A stretch of 64,000 bases of DNA from Halobacterium sp. R2-5 (GCF_011734195.1 NZ_JAANTH010000001.1:682001-746000); one strand, 5' to 3'; numbered from the stretch's first letter, positions 34,803 to 44,284 are shown. The notes: generated by a model from the sequence alone, not told the origin. Translations and numbers: made by a program.

Positions 34803-36571
34803 GAGTCGAGGAACTCGCGGACGCCGTCGGCGTCGCGGGCGTTCAGCACGTCGCCGGCTTCCGCCCAGCCGCGACGCGCGGTGTGGACGCCGTACTCGAC
34901 GTTCGCGTACTCGTTCGTCGTGTGAGCGTCCGTGTTGATGGAGATCGTCGCGCCGGCCTCCACGGCGGCCTGGACGGCGCTCCCCCAGAGGTCGAGGCGG
35001 TGGGGGTTGCCGTTGATCTCGAGCGCGGTGCCGGCGTCCGCGGCGGCCGCCGCGAGCGCGGCCGCGTCGAACTCCATCGCGGGGCGGTCGTTGATGAGCC
35101 GGCCCGAGGGGTGGCCGAGCACGTCCACGTGCGGGTGTTCGACCGCCGCGATCAGGCGCTCGGTCTGGTCGCCGCCGTCCTCCCCGAGACCGCTGTGCGG
35201 GCTCGCGACGACGATGTCGAGGTCCGCGAGCACGTCGTCGGCGACGTCCACGACGTTCCCCTCGGTGTCGATGTTCGTCTCGACGCCGTGGAACACGTCG
35301 ATTGCGACGTCCTCGCGGACGGCGTCCACTTCCTCGATCTGCTCGCGGAGGTCGTCCCCGGAGAGCCCGCTGTCGCCGAACACGCCCGGGCCCTCGGCGT
35401 GGTCCGTGACGGCGACGAAGTCGTGGCCGAACTCCGCCGCGCCGGTGACCATCTCCGCCACGGGGAGGCTGCCGTCCGACCACTCCGTGTGCGTGTGCAG
35501 GTCACCGTTCACGTCGCCGTCCTCGATTAGCTCGGGGAGTTCGCCGCGCTTCGCAGCCTCCACCTCGCCGCGGTCCTCGCGCAGCTCCGGCGGAATCCAC
35601 GGCAGGCCGAGCGCGTCGTAGACCGCCTCCTCGGTCTCGCTGGCGAGCAGGTCACCGACGCGCTGCCTCTCGTCGGTTCCCTCACCCCCGTCGGGATTCT
35701 CGACGTCTGCGGTGTCGAAGACGCCGTACTCGTTGACCTTCTTCCCCTGGTCGAGGGCGTGGTTGCGGACGCGGACGTTGTGGTCCTTGCTGCCCGTGAA
35801 GTACTGGAGCGCCGACCCGAACTCCTCGTCGACCACCACGCGGATGTCGACGCGGACGTCGCTCGTGCGCACGCTCGTCTTCGTCGGCCCCAGGTCGATC
35901 GTCTCGTCCACGCGGTCCCACTCCGTCAGCGCCTCGCCGACCGCCTCGCCGGCGTCGCTGGCGACGAGCACGTCCACGTCGCCGATGGTCTCCCGCCAGC
36001 GCCGCGTCGACCCGGCGACCTCCACGCGGTCGACGGCGTCGACGTCCGCGAGGAACGCCCGCACGTCCTCCGCGATCGGGCGGCCGTCCCCGAGCAGTTC
36101 GCGCTCCTGGGCTCGCCGCGCGAACGCGACGTGGTCGAGGATGTTCTGCTCGGTCTTCGGCCCGAACCCGGACACCTCCTGAATCTCGCCGGCCTCCGCC
36201 GCGGCCTCCAGGTCGTCGAGGGTCTGCACGCCGAGCGCGTCGTAGAGCTTCTTCACCGTCTTCGGGCCGACGCCCTCCACCGACGTCAGCTCCGTCATCT
36301 CCACGGGAAGCTTCTCGCGCTCCGCTTCGACCTCCTCGATATCACCGGTCTCGACGTACTCCACGACCTTCGCGGAGATGGCGTCGCCGACGCCCTCGAT
36401 TGCCCCGACTGCGTCGGCGCTCTCGGCCGCGAGGTCCTCGATTGGCTCCGGGTAGTCCCGGATGTTCGACGCCGCGCGCCGGTACGTGTTCGGCTTGTAG
36501 CTGACGTCCCGGGCTTCGAGGAGGTCCGCGTACTCCTCTAAGACGCTCGCGACCTCGCCGTTCCGGCTCAT
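34799..36571 (-). CDS. polX: DNA polymerase X family protein with PHP domain
   Basis: A bacterial/archaeal-type PolX of 590 residues. It has an N-terminal 8-kDa-like domain with helix-hairpin-helix motifs (VGDAISAKVVE, VEGVGPKTVKKLYDALG). The polymerase palm has catalytic aspartates in IGDVDVLVASD and VRVDIRVV. A C-terminal PHP domain (about 345-590, GDLHTHTEWSDG, VTDHAEGPG, HPSGR) acts as a 3'-5' exonuclease or AP endonuclease in relatives. Role in base excision repair is likely. Start ATG at 36569-36571 overlaps the DUF5788 stop by 4 bp. Confidence 0.95.
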   Translation of the reverse strand: MSRNGEVASVLEEYADLLEARDVSYKPNTYRRAASNIRDYPEPIEDLAAESADAVGAIEGVGDAISAKVVEYVETGDIEEVEAEREKLPVEMTELTSVEGVGPKTVKKLYDALGVQTLDDLEAAAEAGEIQEVSGFGPKTEQNILDHVAFARRAQERELLGDGRPIAEDVRAFLADVDAVDRVEVAGSTRRWRETIGDVDVLVASDAGEAVGEALTEWDRVDETIDLGPTKTSVRTSDVRVDIRVVVDEEFGSALQYFTGSKDHNVRVRNHALDQGKKVNEYGVFDTADVENPDGGEGTDERQRVGDLLASETEEAVYDALGLPWIPPELREDRGEVEAAKRGELPELIEDGDVNGDLHTHTEWSDGSLPVAEMVTGAAEFGHDFVAVTDHAEGPGVFGDSGLSGDDLREQIEEVDAVREDVAIDVFHGVETNIDTEGNVVDVADDVLADLDIVVASPHSGLGEDGGDQTERLIAAVEHPHVDVLGHPSGRLINDRPAMEFDAAALAAAAADAGTALEINGNPHRLDLWGSAVQAAVEAGATISINTDAHTTNEYANVEYGVHTARRGWAEAGDVLNARDADGVREFLDS

Positions 36572-37002
36572 CGCTTGATACCCCCGTCGTCGTCGTGGCC
36601 GAGCGCCTCCTTCAGGAACGAGAACCACCGCTTCTTGTCGGCGCGCTCCTTGGCCTCGATTTCGGCCTCGAGGCTCGTCGTCCCCAGCGACTCCAGGGCG
36701 TTCAGCGCGCGCTCGATGCCCACGATGGCGTCTACGAGGCGCTCGCCCTCCTCCCGAGTGATGTCGCCCTCCTCGAGGCGCTCGCGGCGCTCCAGGCGCT
36801 CCCGCCGCAGCAGCTTCTTCGCCTCCTCGACGTCCTCGCGGCGCTCTGCGGGCACGCTGTCGAGTTTCTTCACTTCGAAGACGAACTGCTGTAGCTCCAG
36901 CTCCTCGCCCTGCACGTCGAGCGTGTCGGGGATGGACGCCCCCACCGTCGCACCCTCCCTGTCGACGCGTTCGAGGAGCTGCTTCCGCTCGAACTCGCGC
37001 AT
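36568..37002 (-). CDS. DUF5788-family protein
   Basis: A 144-residue mainly helical, highly charged cytosolic protein (KKLDSVPAERREDVEEAKKL, LRRERLERRERLEEGD). It matches the haloarchaeal DUF5788 family as I recall. Its stop overlaps the polX start (ATGA type), placing it first in a tight three-gene set with polX and the Mut7-C protein. A function in DNA repair or RNA processing is possible by context only. Confidence 0.82.
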   Translation of the reverse strand: MREFERKQLLERVDREGATVGASIPDTLDVQGEELELQQFVFEVKKLDSVPAERREDVEEAKKLLRRERLERRERLEEGDITREEGERLVDAIVGIERALNALESLGTTSLEAEIEAKERADKKRWFSFLKEALGHDDDGGIKR

Positions 37003-37159
37003 ACTACAGGTACCGGCGGCTCCCGCAAAAGCCCCCCGGCTGTCCGGACTTCCGTCCGCAGCTCCCGGGAAGACCGCGCCGACCTGCCCAGCAGTCGGGG
37101 TTAGTCGCCGAGTACCTTTACCGGCGACCGATCACTCGGAGGTACACGGACGAGACCAC

Positions 37160-37309
37160 ATGGCGACGATATACTACGCGTTCGTGGGCGTGTTCCTCGG
37201 CGGCTTCCTCGCCTACCTCCACACGCCCCGCCCCGGCGACCTCGACAGGCTCCTCCTCGCTGTGTCCGCGCTCGGCTTCTTCGGTGCCGTCTCGCTCTTG
37301 CTCGTTTAG
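37160..37309 (+). CDS. small two-helix membrane protein
   Basis: A 49-residue ORF from the ATG at 37160 to TAG at 37307-37309. It has two hydrophobic helices (YYAFVGVFLGGFLAYLH and LLLAVSALGFFGAVSLLLV) joined by TPRPGDLDR, and is a hairpin in the membrane. GAGTACCTTTACC near 37112-37124 could hold its promoter. Family unknown; coding is supported by the clean hydrophobic pattern in the codon-biased frame. Confidence 0.65.
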   Translation: MATIYYAFVGVFLGGFLAYLHTPRPGDLDRLLLAVSALGFFGAVSLLLV

Positions 37310-37405
37310 CGCCGGGCCGGCTCGCTCGGCCGGCGGCACGCCGTCTCGAAACGCGGGCCGTCGCCGACCCAAAACGATAACCACGCGCCTGCCCAACCTC
37401 CGGCA

Positions 37406-38359
37406 ATGGCGACGTGTGACCGGTGTGGCGAGCAGGAGTCGATGCCGTACCAGTGTCGGCTCTGCGGCGGCACGTACTGTTCGTCCCACAGGCTCCCGGA
37501 GAACCACGACTGTCCGGGCCTCGACGAGTGGGACGACCCCGGCGGCGTCTTCGACAGCGGGTTCGACGACAGCGTGAACGACGGCGGCCGCTCCGGCGGC
37601 GGGCTCGCGGCGAAAGTCCCCGTGGACACGGGGCCGGGCGGCGTGCTCGGCTACTTCCGCGGGAACGTCTCGTTCGCGCTGCTCGCGCTGATGTGGCTGA
37701 CGTTCATCCTCCAGTACGCCGTGGCGCCCGTCCTCGACGTGCCGCCGTACAGCCAGCAGTGGTTCAACATCTTCACCATCAACACGACGGCGCCGCTGGC
37801 CGTCTGGACGTGGGTGACGTCGGTGTTCTCCCACGGCGGCTTCGGCCACATCGTGCTGAACAGCATCGTGCTGTACTTCTTCGGCCCCGTGGTCGAGAAG
37901 CGCATCGGCTCCGCGAAGCTCGTCGGGCTGTTCGTCGTCGCGGGCGCGCTCGCCGGCCTCGCGCAGGTCGGCGCGACGCTCGTGACGAACCCGAGCGTGC
38001 TCGGCGAGCCGCTGGCGTTCACGCAGAACGGCTCCGCGGTGCTCGGCGCGAGCGGCGCCATCGCGGCGCTGATGGGCGTGCTCACGGTGCTGAACCCGAA
38101 CCTCCGCATCTACCTCTACTTCGTCATCCCGATGCCGCTGTGGATCGCGACGCTGCTGTTCGCCGGCTACTCCATCTTCGTCTCGACCGTCGGCGGCGGC
38201 ATCGGCGCGGGCGGCGTCGCGCAGTTCGCGCACCTCGCCGGCCTCGGTATCGGCCTGCTGTACGGCGTGAAGGTCAAACGCGAGGGCGAGCGCGCGCCGA
38301 ACCAGCTCCAGCTCGGCGGCGGCCCGGGCGGGCCGGGCGGGCCCGGCCGGCGTCGCTAG
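37406..38359 (+). CDS. rhomboid intramembrane serine protease with N-terminal AN1 zinc finger
   Basis: The 317 residues start with an AN1-like finger (CDRCGE, CRLCGGTYCSSH, about 4-36), a disordered linker, then the rhomboid domain (about 85-295). The catalytic serine is in VLGASGAIAALMG and the histidine in FAHLAGLGIG. HGGFGHIVLNSIVLYFFGP is the typical helix-2 H/N region. The AN1-rhomboid fusion is known in haloarchaea (RhoII type). It ends in a glycine/proline tail. endonuclease V starts 1 nt after its stop, so they are co-transcribed. Confidence 0.95.
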   Translation: MATCDRCGEQESMPYQCRLCGGTYCSSHRLPENHDCPGLDEWDDPGGVFDSGFDDSVNDGGRSGGGLAAKVPVDTGPGGVLGYFRGNVSFALLALMWLTFILQYAVAPVLDVPPYSQQWFNIFTINTTAPLAVWTWVTSVFSHGGFGHIVLNSIVLYFFGPVVEKRIGSAKLVGLFVVAGALAGLAQVGATLVTNPSVLGEPLAFTQNGSAVLGASGAIAALMGVLTVLNPNLRIYLYFVIPMPLWIATLLFAGYSIFVSTVGGGIGAGGVAQFAHLAGLGIGLLYGVKVKREGERAPNQLQLGGGPGGPGGPGRRR

Positions 38360-38360
38360 C

Positions 38361-39173
38361 ATGGACGTCGTCCGCCCGGGGTTCCTCCCCGGCTCGGACC
38401 GCTCTCGGGAGGAGATGGAGGCCCTCCAGCGCGAGATCGCGGCCGCGGCCTCGTTCGGGGACGACTTCGAGTTCGACGTCGCCGACCTGGAACTCGCAGA
38501 CTCACCGGTGGACGAGCCGACGGCCGCGGACAGCGTGAGCGAGCAGACGGCGCTCACGGCCGGCGACGCGCCCGTCGTCGTCGGTGTCGACCAGGCGTTC
38601 GTCGGAGACGACTACTCCGTGAGCGCCGCGGTCGCGATTCGCGGCGGCCGCGTGATCGAGCGCGCCGCCGGCCGCGCGGCGCTGCAGTTCCCGTACGTCC
38701 CGGGCTTGCTGTCGTTCCGCGAGGGCGACGCCATCGTGGACGCGCTCGAATCGCTGTCCGTGGAGCCGGACGTACTCGTCCTCGACGGCAGCGGCCGCAT
38801 CCACTTCCGGCAGGCGGGCATCGCCACTCACGTCGGCGTACTCTTCGACGTTCCCGCCGTCGGCGTCGCGAAGAACCTGCTCTGCGGGACGCCCCGCGAC
38901 CCCTTCGACGACCCGCTGCCGGAGGGCGCGCGCGTCGCCATCGAAGCCGACGACTCGATGGACGCGCCAGAGGGGACGGTCGTCGGGTACGCCTACCAGT
39001 CCCGGCAGTACCCGAACCCCCAGCAGCGCCACGTCAACCCCTTGATCGTGAGCCCCGGCCACCGCGTCAGCGCCGAGACGGCAGTGGACGTCGTCGCGGC
39101 GACCTGCACGGGGTACAAGCTCCCGGCGCCGACGCGGCTGGCAGACCGGTACGCGGACGACCTGAAGGACTGA
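38361..39173 (+). CDS. nfi: endonuclease V
   Basis: Cuts DNA (and in some organisms RNA) at the second bond 3' to hypoxanthine, a repair step for deaminated adenine. The 270 residues carry the family acids in VVVGVDQAFVGDD, QFPYVPGLLSFREGD and VLVLDGSGRIHFRQAGIATH. The usual HPR is HFR here, a conservative change outside the metal site. The N-terminal 70 residues are acidic and variable. It sits directly behind the rhomboid gene. Confidence 0.95.
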   Translation: MDVVRPGFLPGSDRSREEMEALQREIAAAASFGDDFEFDVADLELADSPVDEPTAADSVSEQTALTAGDAPVVVGVDQAFVGDDYSVSAAVAIRGGRVIERAAGRAALQFPYVPGLLSFREGDAIVDALESLSVEPDVLVLDGSGRIHFRQAGIATHVGVLFDVPAVGVAKNLLCGTPRDPFDDPLPEGARVAIEADDSMDAPEGTVVGYAYQSRQYPNPQQRHVNPLIVSPGHRVSAETAVDVVAATCTGYKLPAPTRLADRYADDLKD

Positions 39174-39227
39174 CGGCGCGATGCCGCCGACTCAACCCTT
39201 AACTGCCGGGCGCGCGACAGTACGCGC

Positions 39228-40043
39228 ATGGAGAAGGTCGCGCTCATCACCGGGTGCTCGTCGGGAATCGGAGCGGCGACGGCGCGCTCGCTGCTCGAGG
39301 AGGAGTGGACGGTCGTCGCCACCGCGCGGGACGTCGACGACCTGGCGGCGCTCGCGGCGGAGGGCTGCGAGACCGCCGAGCTGGACGTGACGAAGCCGGC
39401 GCAGTGCCGGAACGTCGTCGACGACGTGGTCGCCGAGCACGGCCGGCTGGACTGCCTCGTGAACAACGCGGGGTACGCCCAGCTCGGGCCGCTGGAGGAC
39501 GTCCCCACCAGGGAGCTCCACCGGCAGTTCGACGTGAACGTCTACGGCCCGCACCGCCTGATTCGCGCGGCGCTCCCGCACATGCGCGAGCGCGAGGACG
39601 GCACCATCGTCAACGTCTCCAGCGTCTCCGGGCGCGTCGGGACGCCGGGGATGGGCGCGTACAACGGCTCGAAGTTCGCGCTCGAGGGGATGAGCGACGC
39701 GCTCCGCGGAGAAGTGTCATCGTACGGCATCGACGTCGCGGTCGTCGAGCCCGGGCCGGTGGAGACGAAGTTCTCGGACCGCGCGGAGTCCGAGATCCAG
39801 GGCCTCGACCGCAGCGGCGCCTACGAGAAGCTCTACTCGTTCTTCGAGGACGCGAGCGCCGTGAACGGCATCGGCGCGGTCGGCCCGGACGAGGTCGCGG
39901 AGGTCATCACCGAGGCCGCGGTCAGCCCCGACCCGAAGGCGCGGTACCCCGTCGGGACCGCGGGCCGGGTCGGCGTGCTCGCGCGCTTCCTGCCCGAGTC
40001 GTGGCTGGACGCGGGTTACCGGCTGCTCCAGCGATTCTCGTAG
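39228..40043 (+). CDS. SDR-family oxidoreductase
   Basis: The 271-residue classical short-chain dehydrogenase has NAD(P)-binding TGCSSGIGAATA (about 8-19). LVNNAGYA and the serine in SSVSGRVGT are present, with the catalytic YNGSK (Tyr and Lys about 142-146). The C-terminal 80 residues resemble lipid- or steroid-acting SDRs. Substrate unknown. It lies 54 bp after endonuclease V on the same strand. Confidence 0.94.
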   Translation: MEKVALITGCSSGIGAATARSLLEEEWTVVATARDVDDLAALAAEGCETAELDVTKPAQCRNVVDDVVAEHGRLDCLVNNAGYAQLGPLEDVPTRELHRQFDVNVYGPHRLIRAALPHMREREDGTIVNVSSVSGRVGTPGMGAYNGSKFALEGMSDALRGEVSSYGIDVAVVEPGPVETKFSDRAESEIQGLDRSGAYEKLYSFFEDASAVNGIGAVGPDEVAEVITEAAVSPDPKARYPVGTAGRVGVLARFLPESWLDAGYRLLQRFS

Positions 40044-40151
40044 GCACTCGTCGAGACGGGCGGCGCGGGACCGCTCGGCGACTGGCGTCCGGCAGTCGTC
40101 ACAGCGACCGGAATCGTCTTGCCCGCGTGGCCCCGCGTCAGAACTGTCCTG

Positions 40152-41552
40152 ATGATACGGAACCGGGAGGAGCTGGCGACGACAGAGGGCCGGGACACCG
40201 CACTCGCGTGTGTCGAGGCGGGGATTCGAGCTGCCCACCCGAAGTCGGTCGTCCGCGAGGCCGTGACTCGTTCTGGAGACACGCTGTCCGTACTCGGCGA
40301 CGAGTACGACCTGCGCGAGTACACCGAGGTCGTGGTCGTCGGCGGCGGGAACGCCGCCGGCTACGTCGCGGCCGCCCTCGAGGACGTGCTCGGCGACCGG
40401 CTCGACCGCGGGGCTGTCGTCACTGACGACCCGACCCCGACCGAGTGCGTCGACGTCCTGCGGGGCGACCATCCGGTGCCGAGCGAGCGCGGGGTCGCGG
40501 GAGCGAACACCGTCCTCGACCTCGCCGAGTCCGCGACCGAGGACACGCTCGTGCTGGCGGTGGTCACCGGCGGCGGGAGCGCCCTCCTCCCGGCGCCCGC
40601 CGGGGACGTCACGCTCGCGGACCTCCAGGCGACGACCGACGAACTGCTCGCCTCCGGCGCGACCATCCACGAGATAAACGCCGTCCGGAAGCACCTCTCC
40701 GCGCTGAAGGGCGGCCAGCTCGCTCGCGCCGCCGCGCCCGGGACGGTGGTGGGGCTGCTGTTGAGCGACGTGAACGGCGACGACCTGAGCGTCATCGGTA
40801 GCGGGCCGACTGCACCGGACGACTCGACGTTCGCGGAGGCCGTGGAAGTCCTCGAAGCCTACGACGTGGCGGTCCCCGACCGCGTGGAGTCGCGCCTCCG
40901 TCGCGGCGCTGACCGGGACGACCACGCGGCCGACTGTCGAGACACACCGACAGCGACGGACAACTCTGAAATCGCCGCGGAGACGCCGACGAGCGGCGAT
41001 TCCGTGTTCGACCGCGTCACCAACTACGTCCTGGCGAACGGGTTCACCGCACTCGCCGCCGCCCGCGAGATCGCCGCCGAGCGGGGGTACGAGGCGATGA
41101 TTCTCTCCGCGAGCGTCCGCGGGGAGGCCCGTGAAGCCGCCAAGACCCACGTCGCGGTCGCCGAGGAGGTGGTCGCGACGGACAACCCCGTGTCGGCGCC
41201 GGCAGTCGTCCTCTCGGGCGGTGAGACGACGGTGACAGTCAGCGGCGACGGCGAGGGCGGGCCGAACCAGGAGTTCGCCACGAGCGCCGCCGCAGAACTG
41301 GACCTCGACGGCGTGACGCTGGCGGCCGTCGACACCGACGGCATCGACGGTGCGACCGACGCCGCTGGCGCCGTGGTCGACGCCGACACGGTCGACGGGG
41401 GCGCCGACGCGGCCCGTGCCGCGCTCGCCGACAACGACGTCACACCGTTCCTCCGGGAGCGGGGCGCACTAGTTCAGACGGGCGCGACCGGCACGAACGT
41501 CAACGATCTCCGCGTGCTGGTCGTCGAGGAGAGTCCTAACTCGGCCGACTAG
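40152..41552 (+). CDS. glycerate 2-kinase (DUF4147/MOFRL family)
   Basis: Phosphorylates D-glycerate to 2-phosphoglycerate, feeding lower glycolysis. The 466 residues have an N-terminal DUF4147 domain with VVVGGGNAAGYVAAALEDVL and AVRKHLSALKGGQLA, and a C-terminal MOFRL domain with VVLSGGETTVTVSGDGEGGP and DTDGIDGATDAAGAVVD. A hydrophilic insertion of about 20 residues near 258-280 is unusual. The frame is open to an ATG at 40119, but MIRNREELATTEGR at 40152 is the better start. It converges with a GntP permease, suggesting uptake plus phosphorylation. Confidence 0.92.
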   Translation: MIRNREELATTEGRDTALACVEAGIRAAHPKSVVREAVTRSGDTLSVLGDEYDLREYTEVVVVGGGNAAGYVAAALEDVLGDRLDRGAVVTDDPTPTECVDVLRGDHPVPSERGVAGANTVLDLAESATEDTLVLAVVTGGGSALLPAPAGDVTLADLQATTDELLASGATIHEINAVRKHLSALKGGQLARAAAPGTVVGLLLSDVNGDDLSVIGSGPTAPDDSTFAEAVEVLEAYDVAVPDRVESRLRRGADRDDHAADCRDTPTATDNSEIAAETPTSGDSVFDRVTNYVLANGFTALAAAREIAAERGYEAMILSASVRGEAREAAKTHVAVAEEVVATDNPVSAPAVVLSGGETTVTVSGDGEGGPNQEFATSAAAELDLDGVTLAAVDTDGIDGATDAAGAVVDADTVDGGADAARAALADNDVTPFLRERGALVQTGATGTNVNDLRVLVVEESPNSAD

Positions 41553-41688
41553 CTGACTATCTGCTGTGTCGCTTCCAGATGGAGCTATCGTCTGGCTGGC
41601 TGCCGGCTGTGTGCCGACACGCGTTTGACCCCGTCGGCTGGGGGCGGTCGCACGAATCGCGTGGTGAACGTCGGCTGGGTGGTGGCCG

Positions 41689-43050
41689 CTACAGCACCAG
41701 GCCGACGACGTTCTGGACGACGAGAATCCAGACGATGCTGGCGACGCCGAGAACGAGCGTCCCGAGCGTCCACGCCTGGTAGGCGGTCGCCGCCTCCATG
41801 TCCGTGAACTCCGTGATGATCCAGAAGTAGGAGTCGTTCGCGTGACTGACGGTCATGCTCCCTGCGCCGATGGCGAGCACCGCGAAGACCCGTCCCCACT
41901 GGGTCGCGAGACCGAGCGGGTCGAGCAGCGACGCGAAGAGGCTGGCGGTCGTCAGGATGGCGACCGTCGAGGAGCCGAGTGCGGTCTTCATCGCGGCCGC
42001 GACGACGAACGCGGCGAGCAGGCCGATGCCGAGGCCGCCGAACGTGTCCGTGACGAACTGTTCGAGCGGGAGCGCGCCGAGCACTTCGCCGAACGCGCCA
42101 CCGGCACCGGTCACGGCGAGGATGACGGCGGCCTTCTTGATGCCCTCGCTCACCCACTCGTCGGTGATGTCGTTCGTGAACTCGGGGACCACCGCGAACG
42201 AGATGAACACGCCGATGATGAGCGCGACTGCGGGGTCACCGAGGAACAGCAGCCAGCGCTGGAGCGCGCCGGTGACGAGTTCCGGGTTCTCGGCTTCCGG
42301 ATACGCCGCGATGCTCCCGAGCGCGATGAGCGCGATGGGGACGACGAGCGGCGCGAACGACGCCGCGGGGGACGGCAGCGAGCCGTACTCCGCCTTGATG
42401 TCCTCCATGGTCATCTCGGGCGCCGGGTCGATGTGGTACCGGGACGCGACCCGGTTGGCCCACGCCGACGCGACGAACACGATGGGGGCGCTCACGACGA
42501 GTCCCGCGAGCATCACGAGACCGATGTCCGCACCGAGAATCCCCGCCGCTGCGATGGGGCCCGGCGTCGGCGGGACGAACACGTGGGTGACGTAGAGACC
42601 GCCGGCGAGCGCGACCCCGAGCGTGGACAGCGAGAGCGAGGAGCGCTCGGCCAGCGAGCGGTTCAGCCCGGAGAGGATGACGAACCCGGAGTCACAGAAC
42701 ACGGGGATGCTGACGATGCTCCCCGTGATCGCCATCACCTCGGTCGTGTACTCCTCGCCGACGACCCCGAGAATCGACTCCGCGATGACGATCGCCGCGC
42801 CGGAGCGTTCGAGCGCGGTGCCGATGATGGTCCCCGCGAGAATCACGATGCCGATGTACCCGAGGACGCCGCCGAACCCGTCCGTGACGAGGGAAGCCGC
42901 TTCGGCCGGGTCGACGCCCGCGACGAGCGCCGTGCCGTACGCCGCGATGAGCAGCGCGAGAAACGCGTGCAGGTTCAGTTTCGCGGTGGCGACGATGATG
43001 AACGCGACTGCCGCCAAGAGCAACAGTACCAGCGGAATTCCTGACAACAT
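41689..43050 (-). CDS. GntP-family permease (gluconate/glycerate type)
   Basis: A 453-residue carrier with about 12-14 membrane helices. Family motifs include PVFCDSGFVILSGLNRSLA, HVFVPPTPGPIAAAGILG and MKTALGSSTVAILTTA, with SMTVSHANDSYFW near the C-terminus. GntP carriers import gluconate or related sugar acids with protons. The convergent neighbour is glycerate kinase, so glycerate is a good candidate substrate (inference). A 14-bp palindrome overlaps its TATA region. Start ATG at 43048-43050. Confidence 0.94.
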   Translation of the reverse strand: MLSGIPLVLLLLAAVAFIIVATAKLNLHAFLALLIAAYGTALVAGVDPAEAASLVTDGFGGVLGYIGIVILAGTIIGTALERSGAAIVIAESILGVVGEEYTTEVMAITGSIVSIPVFCDSGFVILSGLNRSLAERSSLSLSTLGVALAGGLYVTHVFVPPTPGPIAAAGILGADIGLVMLAGLVVSAPIVFVASAWANRVASRYHIDPAPEMTMEDIKAEYGSLPSPAASFAPLVVPIALIALGSIAAYPEAENPELVTGALQRWLLFLGDPAVALIIGVFISFAVVPEFTNDITDEWVSEGIKKAAVILAVTGAGGAFGEVLGALPLEQFVTDTFGGLGIGLLAAFVVAAAMKTALGSSTVAILTTASLFASLLDPLGLATQWGRVFAVLAIGAGSMTVSHANDSYFWIITEFTDMEAATAYQAWTLGTLVLGVASIVWILVVQNVVGLVL

Positions 43051-43068
43051 GCAACCGGTTTCATACGA

Positions 43069-43082
43069 TTTATACGTATAAA
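43069..43082 (-). promoter_or_regulatory. palindromic TATA element upstream of the GntP permease
   Basis: TTTATACGTATAAA is a perfect 14-bp palindrome, 19-32 nt before the permease ATG, exactly where a leaderless TATA box belongs. It is the most AT-rich patch in this part of the window. A regulator could occlude TATA by binding it, or the symmetry may simply come from TATA-type sequence on both strands. Confidence 0.6.
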
Positions 43083-43129
43083 ATTGCCTTCAGCGGCATC
43101 GTTCAGAAACCGGAGTGGACTGGCGGTCG

Positions 43130-44164
43130 TCAGTCCAGACACGCCGCGACGACGCGGAGCGGGCGCTCCCCCCTGACTTCGTCGGCGAGCAGCGGTACGC
43201 GCTTGACGTCGTACTCGCGGAACAGCTCCTGGGCCTGCGAGAGCGCCGCCTGCTGGACTTCCCAGCGGCGCGCGCAGAACTCGCAGCCCTCGGGGTTCGG
43301 GGAGACGAACGCCTCCCCGGGCACGTCGACGGTGTCCGCGAGCGGCTCCATCACGCGGTTGACGACGACGGTCCCCACGGGGACGCCGAACTCCGCGAGC
43401 CGGTCGGTGAGCCGCTGGGCTTCGAGGACGCTCATCTCCTCGGGCACCAGGACGACGCGGAAGTCCGTTCTGGTCGGGTCCGTCAGGACTGCGCGGAGGC
43501 GTTCGACGCGCTCCTCCACGGCGTCGAGGTTCCCGAGGCCGGCCTGTTCCTCGTCGTCGTCGCCCTGTCCGAACATCCCCGTGAGGCCGTCCATCATCCC
43601 GCCGAAGCGCTCGCGGAACTGCATCATGCGGCCGACCATCGAATCCAGCACTTCCGGGAGTTCCAGCAAGCGGAGCGTGTGCCCCGTGGGAGCGGTGTCG
43701 ACGACGACGCGGTCGAAGCGCTCGTCGTCCATGTACTCCAGGAGGAGCTGGACGGCGGCGGCCTCGTCGGCGCCCGGCATCATCGCGGCGTCGTCGTCGG
43801 CGCCGCCCGCCGCGCCGCCGAGCAGCTCGTCGAGTCCGCCCGCGAAGCCGCCGTCCTGCCCGAACATGCCGGCCTGTGAGAGCGCGTCGTCGGGGTCGAT
43901 TTCGACCGCCCAGAGGGGACTGTCCTCGCGGACCTTCGCGGGGCGGCCGGGCACGTCGAACTCCAGGGTGTCCGACAGCGAGTGCGCGGGGTCCGTCGAC
44001 ACGACGAGCGTGGCGGTGCCGTCGTTCGCGCTCGCGAGCGCGGTCGCCGCCGCCATCGTCGTCTTCCCGACGCCCCCCTTCCCGCCGTACAGCACGTACT
44101 CCGCGGTCCCGCTCGCCACGCCGGGGTCGAGGGAGTCGACGGCCTCGACCTCGATTTCGTCCAT
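43130..44164 (-). CDS. Get3/ArsA-family ATPase
   Basis: A 344-residue deviant-Walker ATPase. P-loop GGKGGVGKTT is at 27-36, switch I STDPAHSLSDTLE, and VVDTAPTGHTLRLLELP is the switch II region. Near the C-terminus CEFCARRWEVQQ holds the CxxC that in Get3 binds zinc at the dimer interface. A methionine-rich segment (MMQFRERFGGMMDGLTGMFG) resembles the client-binding helix of Get3. So a tail-anchored protein targeting role is likelier than arsenite efflux, since no ars genes are near. Start ATG at 44162-44164. Confidence 0.92.
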   Translation of the reverse strand: MDEIEVEAVDSLDPGVASGTAEYVLYGGKGGVGKTTMAAATALASANDGTATLVVSTDPAHSLSDTLEFDVPGRPAKVREDSPLWAVEIDPDDALSQAGMFGQDGGFAGGLDELLGGAAGGADDDAAMMPGADEAAAVQLLLEYMDDERFDRVVVDTAPTGHTLRLLELPEVLDSMVGRMMQFRERFGGMMDGLTGMFGQGDDDEEQAGLGNLDAVEERVERLRAVLTDPTRTDFRVVLVPEEMSVLEAQRLTDRLAEFGVPVGTVVVNRVMEPLADTVDVPGEAFVSPNPEGCEFCARRWEVQQAALSQAQELFREYDVKRVPLLADEVRGERPLRVVAACLD

Positions 44165-44284
44165 GGGGGAGCGTCGGCGACCCAGCGGGGTCAAAGCGTC
44201 GGTTGGCGTGTCGGGCCGCTCGCGGCCTGTCCGCGAACGTATTGGCCAGAGAAGTTTTCCGATTGAGGTGTGTTATCTCTCTGC

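Noticed and set aside
43130-44164. Arsenite pump ATPase (ArsA) as the function
   Set aside because: The single ATPase domain with CxxC and a methionine-rich helix, and the absence of arsB/arsR nearby, fit Get3-type targeting better.
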